Assembly (NCBI GenBank): GCA_963708795.1
Contig: CAVPUH010000009.1
Coordinates: 62,001 to 126,000 of the forward strand
Reading direction: 5' to 3'
Length of the DNA: 64,000 nt
Origin: DAIQRJ01 sp963708795
GTDB lineage: Bacteria > Actinomycetota > Actinomycetes > Propionibacteriales > DAIQRJ01
Shown here piece after piece: positions 48,201 to 57,848 of the stretch. The notes under the pieces were generated by a model. The model was not told the origin of the DNA. It was given only the letters and a program-made list of their open reading frames with translations, and did no database searches. Position 1 is the stretch's first letter. Every line of letters starts with the position of its first letter. The position numbers and the translations under genes were made by a program.

Positions 48201-49993
48201 CGCGCGCCGCGTGACCGAACCTGCCAGCGTCGACGACTGGCTGGCCGATCTGACCCGCTCGCGTCGCACGATCGGCGTCCGGATCGCCGGACGCGACTGC
48301 GTCGCCGTCACCGAGGACGCCGCGCGACTGCGGGACGCCCTCGGCGTGGCCCTCCCGGTCGGGCTGCCGAACGCTCTGCTCGAGCCGGTGGCCGACCCAC
48401 TCGGTGACCTCGTGTCCCGCTTCGCCCGTACCCATGCGCCGTTCGTCGCCGGCGACGTGGCCGAGCACCTCGGGCTCGGGGTCGCCGTCGTCGCCCAGGC
48501 GCTGGCGCGGCTGGCCGGTGCGCATCGGGTCGAGCAGGGCGAGTTCACGCCGGGTCGGTCGGGCGCGGAGTGGTGTGACAGCGGCGTCCTTCGCTCACTC
48601 CGCAGCCGATCCCTGGCGGCGCTGCGGCGGGAGGTGGAACCGGTCAGCGCGAGCACGCTCGGGCGGTTCCTCCCGTCGTGGCAGCACGTACGCGAGCCGG
48701 TCCGCGGAGTCGGCGGACTCATGCGGGTCATCGAACAACTCGCCGGGGCGCCGGTCCCGGCGAGCGCCCTGGAGTCCCTGGTGCTGCCCGCCCGGGTGCG
48801 TGACTACACGCCGGCCATGCTGGACGAACTCACCTCCGCCGGTGAGGTGCTCTGGTGCGGCCAGGGCAGCCTGCCCGGCGCGGCGGCCGGGTGGATCAGC
48901 CTGCATCCGGTCGACACTGCCCCGCTCACGCTCCCGCTGCCGAGTGGAGGCGACGACGGTGCGGACCTCGGGTCGGCGATGGTCGCCCCGATCGTCGAGG
49001 CGCTCGGACCCCACGGCGCGCTGTTCTTCCGCCAACTGTCGGACTCCCTGGGCCCGGCAGGGCTCGCGGCCGCGGTACCAGGATCGCCGACAGCCGGACG
49101 GCGGCCTCGATGACGTCGGGCTGGAGAGCGCGATCTGGGAGGCGGTGTGGGCCGGCCTCGTCACGAACGACACGCTCGCCCCGCTGAGGGCCCTAGTGGC
49201 CGGCTCGACCCGGTCGGCGCCCGCGGCCAGACTTCGCCGGAATCCGCGTGGCCGCCTGATCGGAGGGCGGCCACGGATGCCGTCACGCAGCGGGCCGCCC
49301 ACGGTCGCCGGTCGCTGGTCCACGCTTCCGGCCCGAGAGCCGGACGCCACCCAACGCGCTCACGCACTAGCGGAGAACCTGCTCGACCGCCACGGCATCG
49401 TCACGCGCGGGACGGTCCTCAGCGAGCACGTCGTGGGCGGGTTCTCGGCGGTGTACCGCGTGCTCAGCGCCTTCGAGGAGGCCGGTCGCGCACGTCGCGG
49501 GTACTACGTGGCCGGCCTCGGTGCAGCCCAGTTCGGCGCGACCGGCGCCGTCGACCGGTTGCGCGCGGAGAACGACGACGAGCGCGAAGCCCGCCGACGC
49601 CGGCCCGGTGCCGCCGACCACGCCACCCTGGTGTTGGCGGCGTGCGATCCGGCGAACCCCTACGGCGCCGCTCTCGCCTGGCCGGCCGGCCAGTCGGACG
49701 CTCCGCGCGGGCACCGGCCGGGACGCAAGGCCGGAGCGGTCGTCGTGCTCGTCGAGGGCGATCTTGTGCTCTACGTCGAGGCCGGCGGGCGGACCCTGTT
49801 GTCGTTCGGTGAGGACCGCCCACGGCTCGAACGTGCGGCCGAGGCGCTGGCCGGGGCGGTCAAGATGGGCGCGCTCGGCAAGCTGGCTGTCGAACGCGCG
49901 GACGGTGCGAACGTGCACGGCTCGCCGATGGCCGAAGCCCTGCAGGCAGCGGGCTTCACCGTGACACCACGGGGGCTGCGGCTACGAGGCTGA
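45257..49993 (+). CDS. lhr: Lhr-type ATP-dependent helicase; three frameshifts
   Basis: Large superfamily 2 helicase of about 1578 residues. Q-motif region (PTPAQAGAW), Walker A APTGSGKTLAAF, VLYVSPLKALAVD, then after a shift near 45640 ILITTPESLYLLL, DEVHA box (VIVDEVHAVAGSKRG), GLSATV, TIVFVNSRRIAERL, ARAHHGSVSKEQR, SSLELGIDMGAVDLV and QRVGRAGHHVG. The Lhr-specific winged-helix and C-terminal domains follow, with further shifts near 48130 and 49085. Each break is one base. ATG 45257 is preferred over 45248 because of the leaderless promoter. Acts in DNA repair; partners not visible here. Confidence 0.93.
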
Positions 49994-50033
49994 CCGGGCC
50001 ACCCGGGGAGCGCGGACCTGGCTGGACGGAGGG

Positions 50034-50372
50034 TCAGGCTGCGCTGGCGGAGACCTTCGGGCCACCGATCGACGAGACCATCGCGCCACCCGGGCCGCGA
50101 CGCGAGACCGGCGAGACCGTGATGCCGGCGTCGGCCAGTTCGACCAACGCCACCTCGTCGCTGACGGCGAGGAGCACGGAGCTCAGCGGGACGTCGAGGG
50201 CTGTGCAGATGGACGTGAGCAGCTCGCTCGACGCTTCCTTCTGGCCGCGCTCGATCTCGGACAGATAGCCCAGGGAGACGCGGGCGCGCGTGCTGAGTTC
50301 CCGCAGCGTCAATCCCTGGCGCAGCCGGTGTCGGCGCAGGACCTCGCCCAGCTGACGTCTGAGCAGGATCAT
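50034..50372 (-). CDS. clgR: ClgR-type XRE-family transcriptional activator
   Basis: A 112-residue regulator. LLRRQLGEVLRRHRLRQGLTLRELS, VSLGYLSEIERGQKEASSELL is the helix-turn-helix signature of ClgR (Rv2745c), which activates clp protease and other stress genes. The C-terminus VSASAA is a degradation tag for Clp protease, as in Streptomyces ClgR. RBS AAGGGAG and a TAGATT -10 upstream. In other actinobacteria it lies directly after cinA/pgsA; here two plus-strand genes separate them. Confidence 0.92.
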   Translation of the reverse strand: MILLRRQLGEVLRRHRLRQGLTLRELSTRARVSLGYLSEIERGQKEASSELLTSICTALDVPLSSVLLAVSDEVALVELADAGITVSPVSRRGPGGAMVSSIGGPKVSASAA

Positions 50373-50401
50373 CGCCGCACTCCCTTCGCTGCCATTCGTC
50401 G

Positions 50402-50424
50402 AATCTACCGTCCGCCTCCGACAC
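50402..50424 (-). promoter_or_regulatory. RecA-NDp/PafBC-like promoter of clgR
   Basis: Minus strand GTGTCGGAG, eight bases, TAGATT: perfect -10 and spacing, with two mismatches in the -35 block compared with TTGTCRGTG. About 23 bases of leader follow, with a ribosome site. Confidence 0.45.
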
Positions 50425-50525
50425 CCATCGGCCGCCGACGTCCCGGCGTGTCCACCGTACCCGGGCCGGGGCTGCGAGCCGCGGACGATTCTGCTGCGGA
50501 TCCGCGGGCGACCGATACTGGTCCG

Positions 50526-51605
50526 GTGACCGTCTCCGCTCCCGATCCCGGGCTCACGATCGACGCCGGTGCCGGCTCACCGTCGAGCATTCCAACGCCG
50601 GCCCGCCACATCCTGTTCCTGGGACTGCCGGCCGCTGTCGTCGTCGGTGTGCTGATCGCGGGCCAGGCCAAGGTGAACTCGCGCCTCGCCGCCTACGTCG
50701 GCGGCGGGTTCGAGGGCGGGGTGGAAGCCGCGCTGATCAGCTTCGGCGTGGGTTTCCTCATCCTGTGCGCGATGGTCGGCCCGATCCGCTCCTGGCGCAC
50801 CGGACTCGTCCGCATCTGGCGCTCGTGGCGAGGTACCGACCGATCCGGGCGACCCCGGCTGGCCAGGTGGCAGGTCCTCGGCGGTCTGGCCGGCGCCTTC
50901 TTCGTCGCCTCGCAGGGGTTGACGGTGGCGACGATCGGCGTCGCGTTGTTCATCGTCGGCGTCGTCGCCGGGCAGACCGCGAGCGCGTTGGTCGTCGACC
51001 ATCTGGGCATCGGCCCCGCCGGCAAGCGCCCGGTGACTGCGCGCCGGGTCGGTGGTGCGGTGCTCGCGATCGGCGCCGTCGTCCTCGGCGTCCTGGCCAA
51101 GCTCGAAGGCACCGATCCCCTTCACGGTGCCGGTGTCGCGCTGCTTCTGCTGCCGCTTCTGGCAGGTGTCGGCGCGAGCTGGCAGCAGGCGGTCAACGGC
51201 CGGGTGGCCCAGGTCGGCGGGCCGATGCCGGCGACCTGGGTCAACTTCGTGGTCGGCACCGCTGCCCTTGCCGTGCTGCTGCTCGTGGCCATCACGCTCA
51301 GCGGGACACCGGGTGCACCTCCGGCACCGACCGCGGGGCAGCTCTGGCTGTACCTGGGCGGCCCGATCGGCATCGCGTTCATCGGGTTGTCGGCCTGGCT
51401 GGTCCGCGAGCTCGGCGTCCTGCTGCTCGGGCTCGCGTCGGTGGTCGGGCAGGTGCTCGGCGCGCTCGCCCTGGACGCGTTGGCCGGCGTCCATCTCGGG
51501 TTCCTCACGTTCGCCGGCGCGGCCTTGACCCTGGTCGGCGTCGGGATCGCGGCGACCACCGGCCGCTCGTCGAGACGGCGTGAGATGTCCGGGAACCGGA
51601 CCTGA
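50526..51605 (+). CDS. YdcZ/DUF606-type DMT superfamily transporter
   Basis: A 359-residue protein of about ten membrane segments in two homologous halves, each opening with a helix of the type GLPAAVVVGVLIAGQAKVNSRLA (first half) and GVGASWQQAVNGRVAQVGGPMPATWVNFVVG (second half). This is typical of PF04657. Substrate unknown. GTG 50526 is the first start clear of clgR's promoter region; the frame continues upstream antisense to clgR and is not used there. Confidence 0.85.
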   Translation: MTVSAPDPGLTIDAGAGSPSSIPTPARHILFLGLPAAVVVGVLIAGQAKVNSRLAAYVGGGFEGGVEAALISFGVGFLILCAMVGPIRSWRTGLVRIWRSWRGTDRSGRPRLARWQVLGGLAGAFFVASQGLTVATIGVALFIVGVVAGQTASALVVDHLGIGPAGKRPVTARRVGGAVLAIGAVVLGVLAKLEGTDPLHGAGVALLLLPLLAGVGASWQQAVNGRVAQVGGPMPATWVNFVVGTAALAVLLLVAITLSGTPGAPPAPTAGQLWLYLGGPIGIAFIGLSAWLVRELGVLLLGLASVVGQVLGALALDALAGVHLGFLTFAGAALTLVGVGIAATTGRSSRRREMSGNRT

Positions 51606-51642
51606 CCGACCCGGATCGCGGCCCGCCGGTAGACCTGGCGCC

Positions 51643-52467
51643 ATGGCTGACACGACGACGCCCGGCGCAAACCCGTACACCCACGGCCACCACGCGAGCG
51701 TGCTGAGTTCACATGGTCACCGAACGGCCGCCAACTCGGCCGGCTACCTCTTGCCCTACCTGACGCCGGGTATGACCCTCCTCGACGTCGGCTGCGGTCC
51801 GGGCACCATCACCGCCGGCCTGGCCGAGGCGGTGGCGCCCGGAGTCGTCGTCGGCATCGAGACGAGCGCGGAGATCGTGGCCGCGGCGGAGTCGACGGTC
51901 GGTGGGCCCACCGGGCCGGCGAACCTGCGGTTCGAGGTGGCCGACGTGTTCGACCTGCCGTACCCCGAGCAGAGCTTCGACGTCGTCCACGCCCACCAGG
52001 TGCTGCAGCACCTGGCCGATCCGGTCGCCGCACTGGTCGCCATGCGCCGCGTGACGAAGCCGGGCGGCCTCGTCGCTGTCCGGGACGCCGACTACTCGGG
52101 CATGTTCTGGTATCCGGACGTGCCCGGTGTGCAGGCCTGGCGCGAGCTCTACCTGGCCGTCACGCGCGGCAACAACGGGCAGCCCGACGCGGGCCGTCGG
52201 CTCCCGTCGTGGGCTCGTGCGGCCGGCTTCACCGACGTCAAGGTCACGGCGAACACGTGGTGCTACGCCAGCGCCGACGACCGGCAGTGGTGGTCGCAGA
52301 CGTGGGCGGACCGGGTGCGGTACAGCCGGTTCGCCGAGCAGGCCGTCGAGCGTGGACTGGCCACGTCGGAGGATCTCGGCGGGCTCGCGGACGCCTGGCT
52401 GCAGTGGGGAGCCGATCCCGACGGTTGCTTCCTCGTCACGCACACCGAAGTCGTGGCGGTCGCCTGA
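51643..52467 (+). CDS. Class I SAM-dependent methyltransferase
   Basis: A 274-residue enzyme. Motif I LLDVGCGPGTITAGLAE, acidic loop GIETSAEIV, ADVFDLPYPEQSFDVVHAHQVLQHL, then VTKPGGLVAVRDADYSG. Related to the UbiE/Coq5-type group; the substrate (small molecule or lipid) is not evident. ATG 51643. It follows the transporter by 37 bases in the same direction, so the two may be a small inserted unit between clgR and cinA. Confidence 0.88.
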   Translation: MADTTTPGANPYTHGHHASVLSSHGHRTAANSAGYLLPYLTPGMTLLDVGCGPGTITAGLAEAVAPGVVVGIETSAEIVAAAESTVGGPTGPANLRFEVADVFDLPYPEQSFDVVHAHQVLQHLADPVAALVAMRRVTKPGGLVAVRDADYSGMFWYPDVPGVQAWRELYLAVTRGNNGQPDAGRRLPSWARAAGFTDVKVTANTWCYASADDRQWWSQTWADRVRYSRFAEQAVERGLATSEDLGGLADAWLQWGADPDGCFLVTHTEVVAVA

Positions 52468-52495
52468 GCGACTCTCGCGTGGTGCGGCGCCGGCG

Positions 52496-52996
52496 TCACG
52501 GGTCGAGCAGCGACGCGAGCAGCGCCAGCACGGCGGTGACCGTGCCGGCTCTCACCGCGCTGCGGCCACCGTCGAGCTGGAGCCGGCGCCCGACGACCGG
52601 GCCGTCGAGGTCGGGGCTCGCCGCCACCGCGATGAACACCGTCCCCGCCGGTTGGCCGCCGTGGGCGGCCGGCCCGGCCACGCCGGTGGTGGCGAGGCCG
52701 AAGTCGGAGCCGAAGCGCGCCACCGTGGCTCGGGCCATCGCCGCCGCCGTGTCGGCGTGGACAGGTCCGACGCGATCGAGCAGCTCGCGATCGACGCCGA
52801 GCACGCCCGCCTTCGCCTCGACCGTGTAGCTGACGATCCCGCCGCGCACGACGGCCGACGAGCCCGCCACGTCGGTCAGCGCTGCGCATACGAGCCCGCC
52901 GGTGAGCGATTCGGCCGTGGCCAGCGACAACCCGTCGGCGGCGCACCGACGGATCAACCGGTCGGCGAGCGCGGCCGTGGTCGCCACGCTGGTCAT
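52496..52996 (-). CDS. CinA C-terminal domain protein (nicotinamide-nucleotide amidohydrolase PncC type)
   Basis: A 166-residue protein consisting only of the CinA C-terminal amidase domain. LSLATAESLTGGLVCAALTDVAGSS contains the catalytic Ser/Lys-region motif, with GGIVSYTVEAKAGVLGV, GVAGPAAHGGQPAGTVFIAV. Deamidates NMN in pyridine nucleotide recycling. ATG overlaps pgsA's stop as ATGA; the pgsA-cinA pair is conserved in actinobacteria. Confidence 0.93.
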   Translation of the reverse strand: MTSVATTAALADRLIRRCAADGLSLATAESLTGGLVCAALTDVAGSSAVVRGGIVSYTVEAKAGVLGVDRELLDRVGPVHADTAAAMARATVARFGSDFGLATTGVAGPAAHGGQPAGTVFIAVAASPDLDGPVVGRRLQLDGGRSAVRAGTVTAVLALLASLLDP

Positions 52997-53649
52997 GACG
53001 CCACCGAGCTCGAGCGGCCCCGTGCGCGTGACCGGTGCACCGCGGAGACCACGTAGTCGACGCCGGTGACGACGGTGAGGAGGACGGCCACGGCCATCGC
53101 CGCCTGGGCGAGCAGGTGCCAGGAGTCCGGCAGCGGGAGCAGGTAGAGCCCGATGGCGATGGCCTGCGCCATCGTCTTGGCCTTGCCTCCCCGACTGGCC
53201 GGGATCACCCCGTGCCGCAGGACCCAGAACCTCAGCAACGTGATGCCGACCTCACGGACGAGGATCACGATCGTCACCCACCACGGCAGTTCGCCCAACC
53301 ACGACAGGCCGACGAGCGCGGTTCCCATCAGCGCCTTGTCGGCCAGCGGGTCGGCCATCGTGCCGAATTCGGTGACGAGCCCGCGGTCGCGCGCGAGTTT
53401 GCCGTCGAGCCGGTCGGTGAGCGAGGCGATCACGAAGACCGCCACCGCGGCGAGCTGGTAGCCGAGCTCGTCCGGGTGCGCGAGCAGCAACCAGCCGAAG
53501 ACGGGCACGAGCAGGATCCGCACCATGGTGAGGACGTTGGCGACGTTGAGCACCCCGGGGGGAACGGCGGGCGCCGTCGCATCTGGGATGCCGGCGGGGC
53601 CGGGCAGGAGCGGTGCGGCGGCCGGGTCGCGCGCAGGGTCTCCGGCCAT
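52993..53649 (-). CDS. pgsA: CDP-diacylglycerol-glycerol-3-phosphate phosphatidyltransferase family protein
   Basis: A 218-residue membrane enzyme of phospholipid synthesis with the CDP-alcohol phosphotransferase signature D-x2-D-G-x2-A-R-x8-G-x3-D-x3-D read as DRLDGKLAR...GTMADPLAD (about residues 79-105), four to five further membrane segments, and VLTMVRILLVPVFGWLL at the start of the fold. ATG 53649. Sits between rimO and cinA, as in related genomes. Confidence 0.93.
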   Translation of the reverse strand: MAGDPARDPAAAPLLPGPAGIPDATAPAVPPGVLNVANVLTMVRILLVPVFGWLLLAHPDELGYQLAAVAVFVIASLTDRLDGKLARDRGLVTEFGTMADPLADKALMGTALVGLSWLGELPWWVTIVILVREVGITLLRFWVLRHGVIPASRGGKAKTMAQAIAIGLYLLPLPDSWHLLAQAAMAVAVLLTVVTGVDYVVSAVHRSRARGRSSSVAS

Positions 53650-53690
53650 GCTCGTGAGCCTAAACGACCGGGCGCCGGGACCCGCGCACG

Positions 53691-55169
53691 TCAGTCGAGG
53701 GCGACGACCTCGGCGACGAGGTCGACGCCGTCGGTGTCGATGACGACGGCGGTGACGATCTGACCGATCCGCAGGTCCTCGGCGCCCACCAGCATCGTCG
53801 TGCCGTCGACGTCGGGGCCCTGGTGCGCCGCGCGGCCCTCGGCCTCGCCCGCCTCGGTGTCGACCGTCTCGACCAGCACCTGAACCGTCTCCCCGAGACG
53901 CTCCTCGGCGCGCTGGGCGACCAGCTCGTCGACCAGCGTCTGGACCCGCTCGGCCCGCTCGGCGATGACGTCGACGTCCACATGCCCGGTCAGCCCGACG
54001 GCCTCGGTGCCGTCCTCGTCGGAGTACGGGAACACGCCGACGGCGTCCATCCGAGCCGCTTCGAGGAACCCGCAGAGGATGTCCACGTCCTCCTCGGTCT
54101 CGCCGGGGAACCCGACGATCACGTTCGACCGGACGCCGGCCGTCGGTGCCTTGGCGCGGATCGACTCGATCAGGCCGAGGAAGCGCTCGGCGTCGCCGAA
54201 CCGCCGCATCCGCCGCAGCAGCGGGCCACTGGCGTGCTGGAAGGACAGATCGAAGTAGGGCACCACGCCGGGGGTCGAGGTCATCGCGTCGACGAGGGTG
54301 GGGCGCATCTCCGCCGGTTGCAGGTAGGACACCCGGATCCACGGGTCGCCCGGCAGGTTCGCCAATTCCGGGAGCATCGTCTCGAGCAACCGGAGGTCGC
54401 CGAGGTCCTTGCCGTAGGACGTCGAGTTCTCACTGACCAGGAACAACTCGGAGACACCCTGGCCGAGCAGCCAGCGCGCCTCGTCGAGGACGTCGGTCGG
54501 ACGGCGCGACAGGTAGGCGCCGCGGAAGCTCGGGATCGCGCAGAACGCACAACGACGGTCACACCCGGACGCGATCTTCAGCGGAGCCGACGGTGAGGAC
54601 CCGAGCCGTCGACGCATCGACCGTGGACCGCTGGCCGGCGCAAGGCCACTCGGAAGGTCCGGCTCGTCGAGCGCGGCGGGGGCCGGCTGGCCGTGCCCGG
54701 GCACCGACGGTGCTGGGGCAGCCGAACGATCGGCCGGGGTGAGGGGCAGCAGGGTGCGCCGGTCCCGCGGGACGTGCGACGTGTGGTGCTCGCCCGCCAG
54801 GATCGACTGCAGGCGGGACGCGACGTCGGCGTAATCGTCGAAGCCCAGCACGGCGTCGGCCTCGGGCAGCTCGGCGGCGAGGTCCCGGCCGTAGCGCTCG
54901 GCCATGCAGCCGACGGCCACGACGGCCCGCGTGGTGCCAGCCGCCTTGAGGTCGGCCGCAGCCAGGATGGCGTCGACCGAGTCCTTCTTGGCCTGTTCGA
55001 CGAACCCGCAGGTGTTCACGAGAACCGCCTGAGCGTCCTCGGCATCGTCGACGAGGGTGAACCCGCCGGCTTCCAGGCGGGCGGCCAGTTCCTCGGAGTC
55101 GACGTCGTTGCGCGCACATCCGAGGGTGAGGACGGCGACACTGGTCTTCGTGGGTGTTTGAGTGCTCAT
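53691..55169 (-). CDS. rimO: Ribosomal protein S12 methylthiotransferase RimO
   Basis: A 492-residue radical SAM enzyme modifying an Asp of ribosomal protein S12. UPF0004 domain with LTLGCARNDVDSEELA, VLVNTCGFVEQAKKDS and VAVGCMAERYG; radical SAM CDRRCAFCAIPSFRG; SENSTSYG; C-terminal TRAM-like domain with DGTTMLVG. A Pro/Ala-rich linker of about 55 residues lies between the first two domains. Intact. Upstream of pgsA in the same direction with a 41-base gap. Confidence 0.95.
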   Translation of the reverse strand: MSTQTPTKTSVAVLTLGCARNDVDSEELAARLEAGGFTLVDDAEDAQAVLVNTCGFVEQAKKDSVDAILAAADLKAAGTTRAVVAVGCMAERYGRDLAAELPEADAVLGFDDYADVASRLQSILAGEHHTSHVPRDRRTLLPLTPADRSAAPAPSVPGHGQPAPAALDEPDLPSGLAPASGPRSMRRRLGSSPSAPLKIASGCDRRCAFCAIPSFRGAYLSRRPTDVLDEARWLLGQGVSELFLVSENSTSYGKDLGDLRLLETMLPELANLPGDPWIRVSYLQPAEMRPTLVDAMTSTPGVVPYFDLSFQHASGPLLRRMRRFGDAERFLGLIESIRAKAPTAGVRSNVIVGFPGETEEDVDILCGFLEAARMDAVGVFPYSDEDGTEAVGLTGHVDVDVIAERAERVQTLVDELVAQRAEERLGETVQVLVETVDTEAGEAEGRAAHQGPDVDGTTMLVGAEDLRIGQIVTAVVIDTDGVDLVAEVVALD

Positions 55170-55312
55170 GGCGTCGTCCAGTATCGCCGCTGCGGGTCGA
55201 TATCACCGCATCCGCGTCGCCGATCTAGGCTAGGTGGCTGCCCGACCACCGTCGTGTGCAGCCTGCGCCGTCCCGGCGTCCCGCCCCGACCGTCACCTCG
55301 TGAGGACTCGCA

Positions 55313-56572
55313 ATGTCGTCCAGCACCGCCCCCGACCCGTCGTCCAGCGCCGCGACCGGATCGCCGCGTGTCGTCCGCAAGGTGGCCCTGCTCACGGCCG
55401 GCGGCCTCGCCCCGTGCCTGTCGGCGGCGGTCGGCGACCTGATCGAGAGGTACACCGAGGTCGCTCCCGACGTCGAGATCATCGCCTACCTCTCCGGCTA
55501 CCAGGGGCTGCTCACGGGGACGTTCCTCGAGGTCACCGACGAGGTTCGCGCCCGTGCCGACGTGCTGCGCCGATTCGGCGGCTCGCCGATCGGGAACAGC
55601 CGCGTGAAGCTGACCAACGCGGACGACCTCGTGAAGCGCGGGATCGTCGAGCCCGGCGCCGACCCGCTCCAGGTGGCGGCCGAGCGGCTCGTCGCCGACG
55701 GCGTCGACGTCCTCCACACGATCGGTGGCGACGACACCAACACGACGGCCGCCGATCTCGCCGCCTACCTGCGCGAGCACGACTACGACCTGACGGTGGT
55801 GGGGATGCCGAAGACCGTCGACAACGACGTCATCCCGATCCGGCAGTCCCTCGGTGCGTGGACGGCCGCCGAGCAGGGTGCCCGGTTCGCCACCAACATC
55901 GTCGCCGAGCAGAGCTCCAGTCCGCGGATGCTCGTGATCCACGAGGTGATGGGCCGCCACTGCGGGTGGCTGACGGCCGCCACGGCGGCGGAGTACAAGC
56001 GCTGGTGGGACGTCCAGGAGTGGAGCCCCGGCATCGGGCTCGACAGCGCCAAGTGGGCCGTCGACGCCGTCTACCTGCCCGAGGTACCGCTCGACATCGA
56101 GGCCGAAGCGAAGCGGCTGCGGGCCGTGATGGACGAGACCGACTCGGTGACGATCTTCCTGTCCGAGGGTGCCGGCGTCGACCAGATCGTCGCGGAGATG
56201 CAGGCTCGCGGCGAAGAGCCGGCACGGGACCCGTTCGGGCACGTGAAGATCGACACGATCAACCCCGGCGCCTGGTTCGCCAAGCAGTTCGCCCCGCTGA
56301 TCGGCGCCGACAAGTCGATGGTGCAGAAGAGCGGGTACTTCGCTCGTTCGGCACCGGCCAACGAGGCCGACCTCGCGTTGATCCGCCAGTGCGCCGAGCT
56401 GGCGGTGGAGTCCGCCCTGAACGGCGTGTCCGGCGTGATCGGTCAGGACGAGGAGGTGGGCGACGAACTGCGGGCCGTGGAGTTCGAGCGGATCGTCGGC
56501 GGCAAGGCGTTCGACCCCACCGTCCCGTGGTTCGGCGAGCTGCTCGACGCGATCGGGCAGCCTCGGCCGTGA
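55313..56572 (+). CDS. pfp: Pyrophosphate-dependent 6-phosphofructokinase-type enzyme
   Basis: A 419-residue PFK-family enzyme. TIGGDDTNTTA carries Asp after GGD, the residue that favours pyrophosphate over ATP. GMPKTVDNDVIP is the substrate/catalytic loop, and VMGRHCGWLTAATAAEYKRWW and ILSEGAG-like LSEGAGVD follow. Catalyses reversible phosphorylation of fructose 6-phosphate in glycolysis. ATG 55313 has GAGGA upstream; TAGGCT at 55226-55231 could be its -10. Divergent from rimO. Confidence 0.9.
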   Translation: MSSSTAPDPSSSAATGSPRVVRKVALLTAGGLAPCLSAAVGDLIERYTEVAPDVEIIAYLSGYQGLLTGTFLEVTDEVRARADVLRRFGGSPIGNSRVKLTNADDLVKRGIVEPGADPLQVAAERLVADGVDVLHTIGGDDTNTTAADLAAYLREHDYDLTVVGMPKTVDNDVIPIRQSLGAWTAAEQGARFATNIVAEQSSSPRMLVIHEVMGRHCGWLTAATAAEYKRWWDVQEWSPGIGLDSAKWAVDAVYLPEVPLDIEAEAKRLRAVMDETDSVTIFLSEGAGVDQIVAEMQARGEEPARDPFGHVKIDTINPGAWFAKQFAPLIGADKSMVQKSGYFARSAPANEADLALIRQCAELAVESALNGVSGVIGQDEEVGDELRAVEFERIVGGKAFDPTVPWFGELLDAIGQPRP

Positions 56573-56582
56573 GCCGGCGGCA

Positions 56583-56617
56583 GTGAGCCGGTGGCCGGGC
56601 GCCGGACCACCGCTCAC
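56583..56617. terminator. Stem-loop between convergent pfp and mannonate dehydratase-like genes
   Basis: GTGAGCCGGTGG (56583-56594) pairs with CCACCGCTCAC (56607-56617) with one bulged base and a 12-base loop. It lies in a 75-base convergent gap. No U-tract. Confidence 0.5.
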
Positions 56618-56647
56618 CGCGGGCCGGTCAGGCGCTGCCAGGCCCGA

Positions 56648-57703
56648 TCAGACGGTCACCGGGTCGTCGTAGCCCATCATCGCCAGGAGTCCTTGCATGT
56701 AGCCGACGGCATGTCCGCGGCCGCGGTGGTTCCAGGCGGTGTCGTCGTCCATGTGCGGCACGTGGTCGTCGAGCATGAATCCGGTGAACCCGTTGTCGGC
56801 GAGCAGTCGCAGCACCTCCGGCGGATTCCAGTTCCCCTCGCCCAGGAACGACTCCTGGAACTCCGGGACGGTGCCCTGGACGTCACGAAAGTGCACGTAG
56901 ATGATCCGGCCGCGCGGCCCGAACGTCGTGATCGCCTTCCGGACCGCCTCGGCACCGCCGATCATCTCCGAGGTCGTACCCAGGCACAGGTCGAGACCCC
57001 ACGCCTCACCGGCGCCGGACTCCTCGGCGATCTGCTCCGCCGTCTCGAACGCCTCGGGTGAGATGAACAGCCGGGCCACCCCACCCAGCATCGGGACGGG
57101 TGGATCGTCGGGGTGCAGCGCGAGCTTGATGCCCGCCTCCCGGGCCACCGGCAGCACGGCATGCATGAAGGTGCGGTAGTTCTCCCACATCCGCTCCGTG
57201 CCGATCTGCTGTGCTGGATCGGTCGTGCTCCAGAGCCCGTCCACCCAGCCCGGCCCCGACGGCATGAACGACGTCCCGCCGTCGGTCGCGGCCTCGACGT
57301 CGGACATGGCGAACGACGTGACGTGCGCACCGCCGCGACCCTCGGTCGTGCGGGACGTGCGCCAGACCGAGTTCGGCATGAAGTGGTAGCCGAGGACGGG
57401 GATACCGGCCTCGCCCACGGCTCGGATGGTCGCGCAGTAGTTCTCGATCTGCTCATCGGCACCGGGGAGACCGACCATCGCGAGGTGGTAGAAGCGCATC
57501 GGGACGTTCTCGATGGCCTCGAGCGTCAGGCCGTAGGAGTTCGCCTTCTCCACCAGGGCGCGGAGATCGGCGACGTCCCAGCGGGACTGGCCGGGCAGCA
57601 ACGGGTTGTTGAGCTGAACGCTCTTCAGCCCGAGCTGGGCGGCGTAACGGAGCTTCTCGTCGGTCAGTTCGTTGAACTGGCCGAGGGCGACGCGGATCGA
57701 CAT
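56648..57703 (-). CDS. Mannonate dehydratase family (UxuA-like) protein
   Basis: A 351-residue TIM-barrel enzyme. EAIENVPMRFYHLAMVGLPGADEQIENY, PVLGYHFMPNSVWRT, ALHPDDPPVPMLGGVARLF, LDLCLGTTSEM, IIYVHFRDVQGT, FMLDDHVPHM: the metal ligands (Cys, His, Asp) and the HPDDPP motif of UxuA are present. Usually dehydrates D-mannonate to 2-keto-3-deoxygluconate, but shorter members act on other sugar acids. ATG 57703 with AGGAG upstream. Single gene; possibly linked in function to the mannose-related genes elsewhere in the window. Confidence 0.85.
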   Translation of the reverse strand: MSIRVALGQFNELTDEKLRYAAQLGLKSVQLNNPLLPGQSRWDVADLRALVEKANSYGLTLEAIENVPMRFYHLAMVGLPGADEQIENYCATIRAVGEAGIPVLGYHFMPNSVWRTSRTTEGRGGAHVTSFAMSDVEAATDGGTSFMPSGPGWVDGLWSTTDPAQQIGTERMWENYRTFMHAVLPVAREAGIKLALHPDDPPVPMLGGVARLFISPEAFETAEQIAEESGAGEAWGLDLCLGTTSEMIGGAEAVRKAITTFGPRGRIIYVHFRDVQGTVPEFQESFLGEGNWNPPEVLRLLADNGFTGFMLDDHVPHMDDDTAWNHRGRGHAVGYMQGLLAMMGYDDPVTV

Positions 57704-57848
57704 GGTCGGCTGACTCCTGGGCGACTCGAGGATGCGGACCCCGCAGGGGAACGGGTGCTATCCAAGAGGTACCGCGTCGACCCGACGGCGGGAGCGAGAC
57801 CGGTCGGGTTGGTCCGGTACCGGTCGCGCTCTGCGCTCACTTCTGCGG